From: JBEHWX01 sp048498995
GTDB taxonomy: Bacteria; Bacteroidota; Ignavibacteria; OLB7
Length of the DNA: 32,924 nucleotides
Direction of reading: 5' to 3'
NCBI GenBank assembly: GCA_048498995.1
Contig: JBEHWX010000065.1
Coordinates: 1 to 32,924, forward strand
This document shows positions 18,301 to 27,100 of this stretch, one piece after another (the first letter of the stretch is position 1; each line of letters starts with the position of its first letter). A model generated the notes under the pieces. The model did no database searches, had not been told where the DNA came from, and saw only the letters and a list, made by a program, of their open reading frames with translations. The translations under genes were made by a program, and so were the position numbers.

Positions 18301-21300
18301 TGGTCGATCGAGGTGAGCGCGGTCATCAGCCAGATACCCCACTGCACCAGCGTGCACTCGTCAGCCGGGATGCTGCTTCCGTACACCGATTCTCCCGCCG
18401 CGCCGGTCTGTTCCACCACGTCGGCATAAAGAGCATCGATCTCCGGATCGACCGACGCGAGGAAATAGGATTTCTCCGATGCGTCGGTCAACGATTCCAC
18501 CTCCGCGCAGAGATTGCACAGACAGGTGAGGGTCGCGCTCCAGTTGGTGACGAAGGTGTCGAGCAACGGATCCGGCTGTGGGGCATCGAGATCCTCGATC
18601 TCGGTTGCGTAGCGCGCCACGAGCGCTTCCAGGCGCGCGTAGAAGTCGTTGATCTGATTCCGGAGCGCGCCGGGAATCTCATCGATCGTCGACCACGCCA
18701 CGGCCAGAGCACGCACGGCATGCGGAAGGTCGTCGGCCAGGCTTCCGATCTGGCTCGTGCGCGTCCACCCGAACAGATCCTCGATCTGGTTGATCGCGTC
18801 TTCGAATCCCTCGACGAGCGCCGTGATATCGTCGATGATATCCTCGGTGGCGGTGATCGACAGTGGCGCCGATGGCGCCATCAGCAGACGCACGATCGCG
18901 TACAGGCTCTTGAGCCGTCCGCAGCTCGTGGCCGAGGAGACCGGCAGACCGGAGACACCATCCCCCGACGGTACGGCCGAGGCTCCCGTGGCCGCGCAGG
19001 TCCCGAGGCGACGCGTGGCCATCGCGGCCCGCAGTCGCGCTACGAGCGGATCGAGGCGATCGTAGTAGGCATCGAAACGATCGATCACCAGTTGCGGAAT
19101 GTTCGACGAGGTGAGCGTCAGCGATGTGACGGCGAAGTAGGCAGCGATCAGCTTCAACCTGGTCATCGGGTCGTCCGCCGTCGCCGGCTGGTTCAGCACC
19201 AGGCCGTCCACCGCCGCCTGATCCTTCGTCCGGGAATAGAGCCGCTCGATCTCCATGTCGATCGGCAACAGGATCGAGGCGACCGCTTCCGGCAGCGTGC
19301 TCCGGATCTCGTAGGCCTTGCCGATGCACGCGATCAGGTCAAGCCATTTCTCGTAGAACGCATTCTGCGCCGCCGGAGGCTCGGCAATCGTGGCGCCGGA
19401 TTGCGCCAGCGTGCTCACGTAGCTCTGGGCAAATCGCTTCGCGTCGCGATAGAAATTGTCCACGTTCTGCTTCAGCACGCGGGAGATCCGGTCCTTCCCG
19501 GTCAAGGCCACCACCACCACTTCGAGCATGTCGTGCAGCCGCGGACAGAACGTGGCGTTGGCGGGAGTAGCCGGCATGCTCCAGGACTTGCGCAGATAGA
19601 GACTGGTCTTGATGAACTTCTTCAGCATGATCGTCTCGAGAGAGCTGACCTGCGGGAGGCTCGGGTTTGGCGCGGTGCCGCTGCAGAATGCGCGGGTGAA
19701 GCTGGGGATCGCGCGCAGCCGGTCCCACATGTCGTCCTGCGTTGCCGCCGTGCCATTGCTTCCGCGCGCGACGCTCCACTCGTCGACCGGGCGCCCGTTC
19801 TCGCTCAGCTCGACCGGCGACGGGGTGTACGGATACCCTCGATAGTAGGAGATGACGACCCGCTGGCTCAGCGTGGTCACCAGCAGACTCACCTTGCTGA
19901 CCGGCTCCGGAAAGAGGATCTCAAGACTCTGATCGCTCTGTACGCGGATGGAGCGGGCGTAGTTGTGCGGCGCCACCGGCTCGGCGACCACGGCGCCGAG
20001 TGGGCCGTTGCCCGGATCCTCGTCGTGCACGATGAACCGGAGCCTGCGATCATACTGCGTGGCCTCCGGATCGAACGTGCGCGGCGTGGAGGTCAACCAG
20101 TCCTGGCAGAGCCATGCGCGCTCGGCGGGGGGACAGCGGAGCACCGATTCCGGGAAGCCGAACTGCGTGGGAGGTGTCCCTCCGCTCATATGAAGCGGAG
20201 TACGCGCCAGCAGACGAAGCTTGGTGAAGCGGTCCGCCTGCGTCAACTGCCAGATGCCGACCTTGAGCTTGCTCACCAGCTCCTCGGTGGCGGTCTGATA
20301 GGCCGCCGCATCGCCTCCGAGCTCGGTGGCGATCATGTCGATCAGCGGCGTGTTGGCTTCGGCGAACTCCATCTTGGTCCACGTTCCCCCCTCTTCCGGG
20401 AGGTAGTAGATAGTGAGGTCGTCCACCGTGTAGACGTGACGCACCTGGTCGGAGACCCCTTTCTGCGGTGGCACCAGATCGCTGTAGATGGCGCCGGCCT
20501 GCAGCGGGGCGATGCGTCGCATCGAGCTGAACTTGTCGCGTGGCTGCACCGGCTTGGAGAACTCGATATCGATGTAGGCATCGATGGGCACCACGAACCG
20601 GTCGAAATCGTCGAGCCAGCCGGCGGCGCCCGGCGCGGGCGGCGCCGGGAACTCCTCCCCGTTCCCGATATAGGTACCGGCCGGGTCGGTGATCGTGGCC
20701 GGCGTTGTTCCGGGCGTCGAGTCCACGCAGACGGCATTGACCGGGAAGGATTCACCGGTGAGCATGTGGGTGGCGCGCACCGGGAGCTTCACCTCGTGCT
20801 CGTACGGATCGGTGCCGGCCAGCGTATCCGGCGGGATCTCGATCATGCCGATCTCCGACTCGTCGTGGTCGTCGTCCAGATGCCAGCTCAGGTGGACATC
20901 GATATCGATGTCCGGCAGCGGCCACGGGGTGGAGATGCTCAGCTCGAAGGAGCCGGAAATGATGAACGGGTGTGGGGCCTCCGCCGCGAGCGAGGCCTTC
21001 ACCGAGAGTCTGAATCCGATGCCGAAGACGCGCAGCTCCGCGTAGCCCTGCAGGATGATCCATCCCCCGAGCTGGAGAGGCCTGAAGTTGACGCGCGCGC
21101 CGATCTCCAGGCTGGCGCCGAGTCCAACCTTGGCGATGCCGCAATCCTGCTCGAAGCTCCATTCCACGCCGGCGCCGAGCTTGATGCCGGAGGAAGCGAG
21201 CATGAAGTAGGCCCAGCCGTCGAACAGCCGCAGGAGCGAGGCTCTGAGACGCTTCCCCTCGGCATCCTCCCCGATGTTGATATACCATGCGGAGGAATTG

Positions 21301-23912
21301 CCGAAGAAGAATCCCATCTCGATGGAGGCGTCGAGATCGAGCACGTCGCCGCTGGACTGCGGGAGCTTCACGTGCGTCTGAATGCCGGCCATGATCCCCT
21401 CGTCCGGCTTCACCGAAAGCACCGCGTAGAACGGCGGATCGGAGGTGGTATCCAGTCCGATCCGCTGGCTCAGGATCGCCGCCTGCCCTTCGAGGAAGAA
21501 CGCGGTCGGCACGGTGACCATGAAGAAGAGCTTGCTGGAGAAGATCGTTCCGGAGTCGACGGCGGTGCCGATGGAGGCGCCGGCGCCGATGCTGAAGCCT
21601 TCGCCCGGCACGAACTTGTCGGCGTTGATCCCCTGCTCCGGCTTCTTGAAATACTCCCACCAGGTCTCCGATTCCGGCTTCTGGATCACGTATTTCTTGC
21701 CGAAGAGCCCGCGGAATCCGTAGATGCCGAGCCCGGTGCCGCCGAGAAGAATAGGCGTCGAGAGCTCGATGTCGGCGTCGACGAAAAAGGCGCCGATCGA
21801 CGGAATCATCCGCATCTCCGCGCCGCCGCCGAACTTCAGGCGGGGCATGCTGAAGGTGATGCCGCCGGAATATTCCGTGAGTGGGGAATGCTCGCCGATG
21901 CTCGATTCGCTGTCGTCCGGCGGGTTCTTCATCGAGACATAGCCCTTCAGCAGCAGTGCCGCGCTCTCGGGCGTGGCATCGCCGGGAATACGAAGATCGA
22001 TCCTGATCGTCTCGATTCTGAGAAAGCTCTCGAAGGTCCCGCCATCGACGGTGAAATAGAACTTGATCCCCTCGCCACGCGCGTCGACGCCGCCGGCGCC
22101 GGTTTTGACGCCGCCATCGAAGCCGATGAATTTGTATTTCCTCGCCGCCTGCTCGTCGCGTCCGAAGTGGAGCGCGGTGACCGACAGCTCCACCGGTCCC
22201 AGCTTCAACGGAGCGACCTTCGGGAGAACGAAGCTCCCTCCCTGAACATCGAATTCGCCGTTGGACCAGATCACCAGCTTGTCGATGGTGACCGGCTCTG
22301 TGATGAACCGGCCGACCACCGGGACGGTGGCGATGATGTCGAGCACGCCGGCGATCTCGAGGAACCAGCGCCCATCCTGGGAGCCGATGGCCAGGCCGCG
22401 GAACGAGAAATCGAACACCTCGGGAATGCCGATCACCAGCGGCGGATCGGTTGGCGCGAGGGTGGCCGCCACGCTGAACCGATGCTCGTCGATGGTGATC
22501 CGCACGCGGACATGGGTCGGGGAGCCGTTGCCGCCGAGCGGCGGGATGGTGAGCATTCCCTGGATATCGGAGTGCTTGATCGCCCCCTGGTGGAACTGGA
22601 TATCGAACCGGTCGAGCGCGATGCCGAAGCCGGTATGCCCCGGCTCGGTCGGCGACGCGTCCCGCGCGCCGAAGAACGTCTCGAGCACTGGCTCCGCCGT
22701 GGTGCTGACAAGGCCGAAGGTGCCGGAGAATCCGCCGGTGCCGATCAGCACGTTGCTGGCGACGATGCGCGCGCGATCGTTCGCGTCGGCGGGGCGCTCG
22801 CTCTCCGGCTTGGTCTTCCAGAACTTCGGAAGCTCGATCTCCGCCTGGCCCACGTACACGCCGACGAAATCGGGACCACGGCCATCGGCGGCGGCTTCGG
22901 GGATACTGGTGGTGGTGCTCAGATCGAGCTTGACCTGAGAGAACGACACGATCAGTCCCGTCCGGCCGATGGAGGATCGGGAGAGGCTTGCCACCAGAGC
23001 GGTGTCGAATCCGATACCACGACTCGTGCTGAAATAGAAATCGAGCTCTCCGAGGCTCAACACCGATCGTTCCGGATCCGGTTTGGGAATGTCGTCGGCA
23101 TCGACCGGAACGAGGATCGATCGCGGGAAAATCACGCTCGGCGTAACCCGGATCGAACCGTCGATCTTCGGCACGATGATATCGAGCAGAAAATCCGAGA
23201 CGGAAGCGCCGCCGAGCGCCGTCGAGAACATCTGATCGAGCCGCTTCAGCAGCTCATCGGGCCCCTGGCTACCGACGAGGTAGAGCAGATACAGAGCCTC
23301 GAACACCGGCGAACCGGTCGCGAACTCGATCTGCGCGATGACGTTGTCGATTTTCTGCTCGATGGTCGGGAAATAGGTATCCCCCGGTAGCTGGATCTGA
23401 ACTCCATGCAACCGTCCGGAGAGCTGGAGATTGGCCTCATCGATGAACGACTGCAACGTGCCGGAGGGCTGGGCGAGCTTGTCGATCGCGTCCCGGACCA
23501 CCGTGCGCGCATCCACGCGCGCGCCGGCCAGCAGAAGGCTCAGAAGCTCCCGGGCCCCGATCAGCAGACGCTCGACGGACAATCCGCGGAGCAGCTCCAT
23601 GAGCTGCCAGCGGTAATTGACCGCCAACGGGATCTCCGTCCGGATCGCCGTCGTCGGGCCGGGCTGATCGATGCGATTGAACGCGAGCTCGATATCCGTG
23701 CCGGGGAGGAAAAATCCCACCTGTTTATAGGAGACGAGCGTCATCGAGTAGAAATCCCGACTACCTCTGGCTCCCGGGATATGGCGCAGGTCCCGGAAAT
23801 AGAGGCTGTCGAATATGGAGTTGAGTCCATCCTTGATCACATCGAGCTGCGCCGGGAGCGCGTCGAGCGAAATGATCGACGATAGTGGCGGATAGAATGA
23901 ATCTTGGCTCAT
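15399..23912 (-). CDS. Giant protein (2837 aa): long beta-rich region plus degenerate cysteine/tryptophan helical repeats
   Basis: I do not recognise a named family with confidence. Residues 1-240 are mainly helical. Residues about 280-1010 are a very long run of amphipathic beta strands rich in Gly, Phe and Ile (IGAGASIGTAV, LEIGARVNF, LSISTPWPLPDIDIDVHLSW), reminiscent of large DUF6603-type proteins; this link is from memory only. Residues about 1100-1400 contain a beta domain. Residues 1410-2294 hold helical repeats of the same family as the 3166-aa protein. Residues about 2300-2837 are beta-rich, with Ig-like stretches such as FKLALIPSKLYTLTINS. There is no signal peptide. I chose the ATG at 23912 because all three giant genes then begin Met-Ser. 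ATGs at 23954 and 23945 in the same frame are possible, the former with a GGTGAG nearby. The frame is open to 24122, but that part reads as non-coding. Confidence 0.82.
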   Translation of the reverse strand: MSQDSFYPPLSSIISLDALPAQLDVIKDGLNSIFDSLYFRDLRHIPGARGSRDFYSMTLVSYKQVGFFLPGTDIELAFNRIDQPGPTTAIRTEIPLAVNYRWQLMELLRGLSVERLLIGARELLSLLLAGARVDARTVVRDAIDKLAQPSGTLQSFIDEANLQLSGRLHGVQIQLPGDTYFPTIEQKIDNVIAQIEFATGSPVFEALYLLYLVGSQGPDELLKRLDQMFSTALGGASVSDFLLDIIVPKIDGSIRVTPSVIFPRSILVPVDADDIPKPDPERSVLSLGELDFYFSTSRGIGFDTALVASLSRSSIGRTGLIVSFSQVKLDLSTTTSIPEAAADGRGPDFVGVYVGQAEIELPKFWKTKPESERPADANDRARIVASNVLIGTGGFSGTFGLVSTTAEPVLETFFGARDASPTEPGHTGFGIALDRFDIQFHQGAIKHSDIQGMLTIPPLGGNGSPTHVRVRITIDEHRFSVAATLAPTDPPLVIGIPEVFDFSFRGLAIGSQDGRWFLEIAGVLDIIATVPVVGRFITEPVTIDKLVIWSNGEFDVQGGSFVLPKVAPLKLGPVELSVTALHFGRDEQAARKYKFIGFDGGVKTGAGGVDARGEGIKFYFTVDGGTFESFLRIETIRIDLRIPGDATPESAALLLKGYVSMKNPPDDSESSIGEHSPLTEYSGGITFSMPRLKFGGGAEMRMIPSIGAFFVDADIELSTPILLGGTGLGIYGFRGLFGKKYVIQKPESETWWEYFKKPEQGINADKFVPGEGFSIGAGASIGTAVDSGTIFSSKLFFMVTVPTAFFLEGQAAILSQRIGLDTTSDPPFYAVLSVKPDEGIMAGIQTHVKLPQSSGDVLDLDASIEMGFFFGNSSAWYINIGEDAEGKRLRASLLRLFDGWAYFMLASSGIKLGAGVEWSFEQDCGIAKVGLGASLEIGARVNFRPLQLGGWIILQGYAELRVFGIGFRLSVKASLAAEAPHPFIISGSFELSISTPWPLPDIDIDVHLSWHLDDDHDESEIGMIEIPPDTLAGTDPYEHEVKLPVRATHMLTGESFPVNAVCVDSTPGTTPATITDPAGTYIGNGEEFPAPPAPGAAGWLDDFDRFVVPIDAYIDIEFSKPVQPRDKFSSMRRIAPLQAGAIYSDLVPPQKGVSDQVRHVYTVDDLTIYYLPEEGGTWTKMEFAEANTPLIDMIATELGGDAAAYQTATEELVSKLKVGIWQLTQADRFTKLRLLARTPLHMSGGTPPTQFGFPESVLRCPPAERAWLCQDWLTSTPRTFDPEATQYDRRLRFIVHDEDPGNGPLGAVVAEPVAPHNYARSIRVQSDQSLEILFPEPVSKVSLLVTTLSQRVVISYYRGYPYTPSPVELSENGRPVDEWSVARGSNGTAATQDDMWDRLRAIPSFTRAFCSGTAPNPSLPQVSSLETIMLKKFIKTSLYLRKSWSMPATPANATFCPRLHDMLEVVVVALTGKDRISRVLKQNVDNFYRDAKRFAQSYVSTLAQSGATIAEPPAAQNAFYEKWLDLIACIGKAYEIRSTLPEAVASILLPIDMEIERLYSRTKDQAAVDGLVLNQPATADDPMTRLKLIAAYFAVTSLTLTSSNIPQLVIDRFDAYYDRLDPLVARLRAAMATRRLGTCAATGASAVPSGDGVSGLPVSSATSCGRLKSLYAIVRLLMAPSAPLSITATEDIIDDITALVEGFEDAINQIEDLFGWTRTSQIGSLADDLPHAVRALAVAWSTIDEIPGALRNQINDFYARLEALVARYATEIEDLDAPQPDPLLDTFVTNWSATLTCLCNLCAEVESLTDASEKSYFLASVDPEIDALYADVVEQTGAAGESVYGSSIPADECTLVQWGIWLMTALTSIDQSTVTPEMQSWLDTELAAFRGSYGDPPQETTRFLQGPVYPYTPAICDGATMDASCANWVNALDCLDQLIRRRAFLPKSIVDQIVADFDQLLMDMASGFMTTYDDYPAWPLVDTAIENVAFSVRFMLGHIYDDCLQGNGVDSSLTFNLDAQDVADLQSRYANLVTALGALPEPIDLCDPSLPTRAERQMTLVETYRRLCNTPPSPSDLASEPLATAMDILHDAADLLDDICAALDLEAIPRDWDQDDFCAIVTRVVRTLVIAYGSIERLPLSLETRMNEMCGEFTDTSATWSLGGPGPLLDTAQVACDAYLGMLLCMSRICRYRDFLPADVFSGTVNSMHERMGSHLIELAKKSLQWGEMLGIETTPDRSTTSRCRKVRAIANYLGASLGSYTLIADAKDAIFDQHESLRTALATGLTNALSRFCPTASDGAYDPLMKRVRLNADQLGTAVTYGAEGDRPIDRIVIAPVGACQGATPCATYLLKVCWLTEEDAAYNDDLPDDSLVLEVNNDFIYCLNKVTQPLWRPNTRYALRMVTTEWIGKIEGKRGYRRAHFFGFRTAGPLGHFHEEGPEASPTYVHPRYQQLLDQKKEESFQYVGLKQYIDYERSYPNADGNIVGAKPLYYEGSKFLLFYTKDYMSSMFGEWASYGDGLRDVRSGLKFIVRDPGSAPNAPAIVIPPVWKADVLPPKPVDVRIFDYIMSNAGGDCVSFTPDERIGNTPPARSVDLPFKLALIPSKLYTLTINSVLQIGTDDPLERQVHKFVFQTSRYRNFQEHIGSYLLSDGAQPKKAVYTIDVDPADAAMALAVLTDQRPTDATSARYDLLTTQFGDKLERIVDGALKLGEMERPATTEFAILTTTSGSTTTVLGVLARSPEPFNDPKQPEVNLASTVGASVAGTVVHFAKDVTRVLLTRADLTYPTGSVDITFTYKLFNGITYAEARMMRPTEADPAVWEEVTVAPITVTIDIA
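17031..19697 (-). repeat. Degenerate helical repeats shared with the 3166-aa protein
   Basis: Codes for residues 1406-2294 of the 2837-aa protein. Type A modules are recognisable at Trp1523 (first Cys lost), Trp1791 (first Cys lost, other two kept), Cys1925 (CANWVNALDC) and Cys2176 (Trp replaced by Tyr, three Cys kept). Type B-like starts are at Cys1456, 1664, 1853, 2118 and 2244, mostly with the second Cys replaced. The post-module phrase, Arg and a few residues then Leu-Pro, recurs as in the sister protein (RSTLPEAV, RAFLPKSI, RDFLPADV). Confidence 0.75.
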
Positions 23913-24089
23913 GATATTCAGAATCTTGATGGTGGACGCATACATCGACGTCATGCTCACCGATCGCGCCACGGCTTCGTGGAAGCGGCATGGGAGCCGC
24001 TCCGGCGGGTGCCGGTGGGAATCTCCCCCGTCGCCTGCCACGGCGTACGGAAGCGGAATCGGTGATTGTCGTGGTGTTGTCGACGGCGT

Positions 24090-24127
24090 GCGCGGTGCCG
24101 CCACCGAATCGGAGAGCGGCACCGCGC
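24090..24127 (-). terminator. Strong hairpin just after the protease gene
   Basis: A perfect 12-bp GC-rich stem (24090-24101 with 24116-24127) and a 14-nt loop, beginning 7 bp after the protease stop codon on the minus strand. No T-tract follows, so it could be a partial terminator or an mRNA-stabilising structure. The rest of the 222-bp gap to the next start shows no recognisable promoter. Confidence 0.5.
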
Positions 24128-24134
24128 GTCGGAC

Positions 24135-27100
24135 TCAAACCAGCAGGCCAAGGACACGACCGATGGCGTCCTTCACTTCCTGAACGATATCCGCGTAATC
24201 GAGCCCGCCCGGACCGGGGCCGACCGTGATGGACGGGTCGGGAATATCCAGCAGGCCGATCGCGATCGATGAGGCGGGCAGGCCGGCTGGCGGATTGGCC
24301 GCGAGGTGCGCCAACCGGTAGAACACCTCGTTGGCCAGGTACGCTCCTCCCGAACCCTCGACCGCCACGCCGGTCGGCGCGGGCGCCGTGTGGGATGTCT
24401 CGTTCGGTCCTGACAGCCCCGTGCCCGCCTTCTCGATGCTCTGTTCGCTTCGATTGCCGGTCGCATCGTACGACCACGCCAGATACGACTGATTGAAATA
24501 GAAGATCTGGCCGCCGCTCCGCCCGATCTGTCCCTGCATCATGGCATTTACGGGAATCGTGGTGGGATAGAATTCGAGCCATTCGGAGCCCGCGCCGACC
24601 CGATCGGCGGATTTCCGATCCATGTTGTCGGGCGCGGTCTTGGAGCGTCCGCGTCCGGCGAATCGCTCCAGGCTCAGGAAATCACGGGTGCCGTTTCGCC
24701 CGAGCACGAGAATCATGTGAACACGCTTTGCCGGATCGAAGATATACTGCTCGAACAGCCGCTCCAGATACCCGCCGTCGTAGTCCTCGTACCGCACCGG
24801 AAGAAGCACCGACTCGATCTGTCCGGAGCCGGTACCGCTCACCGATTCACCGCTCAGCTCCAGCGCGACGACACCGGCCGGGTTCGAGCCTTCCAGGCCG
24901 AGCGTATCGAATCCATATGGATCGAGCGCGACGACGAGCACCTTCTTGCCGCTTCCGACCGATCCGAACGTGATCGACTCGAAGCCACGCGTTGCCTTCT
25001 CGAAGGCTTCCACGAGGAGCGCGCGCTCGGCGCTGTTTTTCAACAGCCGGCGATGCGATTTCATTGCGGCCGCCATTCTGAGCCGCGCCCAGTAGAGCGG
25101 GCGATCGTCCGGATGTCCGCCTGCCGTCGCCGTGTGGGCCTCCGTCCAGAGCGACGTTCCGAGTGTCGTGATGGCCGAACCGATAGCTCCCGCGGCCGAG
25201 TCGTCGTCCGGAACTCCCGGAAACGCGACCGCGCCGTTGAACCCGTTCACGATCGGCCAGATAGCGGCCGCCTCCGTCACGATCGTCGTCGGCTCCGGCA
25301 ACATCGCCCGGAGCTCCTCGGCCGTGCGGAGATAGGACGTCGGGAAGATCGATTCGAGGTTCGTGCCGGAGGAAACGAAGAGCAGACCGTCGATCGAATA
25401 CACGACGATGGGGGCCGCGGGGGGAACGTCGGTCGACTGATGCGTCAACGGAAGTATCCCCCTCACGTGGACCTGATACTTGTAGAAGGTGATGCCGCCG
25501 GAGGATACCTGTCCGAGGCCCGAGCCTCCCACGAGCACGAAGTTTCGCGGATAGGCATCGCTCAGCGTGGCGGCGGCGGTTTGAAGCGCCGTCCGTTCGG
25601 CGGCCGTGATCCCGAGCAGCATGATCCCTTCGCGAATGGCCCCCGGCGCGCGAGGCTCCAGACTCGGCAGGTCGATGCCCAGCGAGCCATCGCTGATCCT
25701 GGTGGTCTTGATCTCGAATTCGCCGAAGAGGCTCGAGGCGCCGAGGAACGTCGGACGCGGGGAGAACCCGCTGTCTCCACCTCCCTCCCGCGGAAGCACC
25801 GCGCCGCCGGTCCGGTAGTAATCGACCGGCGCGGTGTAGTACATCGCCTGCGTGGTCACGCCGTTGGCCTTCAGCAGCGCCACGCCGCGCTCGACTACCG
25901 CTCCGAAGTCCAGCACCGGAGCGCTCGATCGCCCATCGATGAATACCCGCTCATGATCGGTGATCCAGGTGGTGAATGTTCCGGTCGGCGTGGCGACGTC
26001 CGCATCGGCGGAAACCGGACCGAAGACATTGTCGGTGTAGCGCTCCATCTCGATCGCGCGCTCGACCGGAGCGGCGGGGGTATCCGGAATCATCCGGAAA
26101 TACCGTAGACGGAGAATTCCCGCGACGTCCAGCGTCTCGTCCAGATCCGGATCGACGACCGAGGGGAGGCTCAGTCCCACGGGGCTCGTCCACTCATCGC
26201 CGACGGCGGCAAGTGTCTCCGTGGGAATGAAACGGCCCGAGGCGGTCGTCGTCGGTGTTCCATGCTCGATGTAGAGAAGCGGCTTGGTATTGTCGTTGAC
26301 CGTCAACGACAGAAATATCCGCTGATTGCCGGCAACCACCTGCTCGGTGGCCCGATCGAGCGTCACCAGGGGCCATCCGTCGGAGCCATACTGGGCGGGA
26401 ACCATGTCGTCGGGAGTCGGGCCTATCTGAATCGGCGCGCCGGTCAGGCCATAATTGCCATGATAATTCAGCGACCGGCCATGCTCGCTTCGGATATCGA
26501 GATATATACGGTGGCGGTTGGCGAACGGGGTGAGAATTGCCGAGTAGAGCTCTTCTCCCCGCTTCAGACTTCCGTCCGGGTGCTCGACGCCGAGATCATG
26601 GAACATGCCGTAGTACGCCGCCGCATCCACGAAGGCGAGCACATCCTCCTTTCGCGCGGACAATGCATCGCCGGTGAGGGCGTTGTCCGGCGCCGAGGTC
26701 AGATCGATCTCGTGATAGGGCTTGCGAGCATACGCCAGATCGAGGCTGTTGGCGCGGGCATCGTCGAGAACGATCTCGAACCCGAACTCGGCGTCATCCT
26801 GGATGAAGAAATTCCCGATGTGGGCGCCCCGCCGGACGATCGGTAACTGGAAGTCGTGGGTGCCGGCGAAAGCCGTGGCGAGCGAGGTCGTGGCGCTCTG
26901 CGATGGGTCCCAGCCGAGTGCCTTCGGAACCGGAATTTCGCCGGGGAGCTCCCCGCTCGGCACATTCGCGTCGATCATGTCCTGACGCCGCACGCGGTGC
27001 ACGCGGAACAGCTCCGCGATAAAGCTCGACGGAGCGAGATCCGGATCGGTAATCGGAGGATCGCCCGGCCCGGGAACTTCCCGAAGCACCGTGGGATCGG

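Noticed and set aside
18720..23390. 1556-codon plus-strand open frame
   Set aside because: Shadow of the 2837-aa gene; composition is typical of antisense reading in GC-rich DNA.
23913..24122. N-terminal extension of the 2837-aa protein to 24122
   Set aside because: The extension is Pro/Arg-rich, overlaps the hairpin after the protease gene and lacks a ribosome binding site. Starts at 23954 or 23912 are better.
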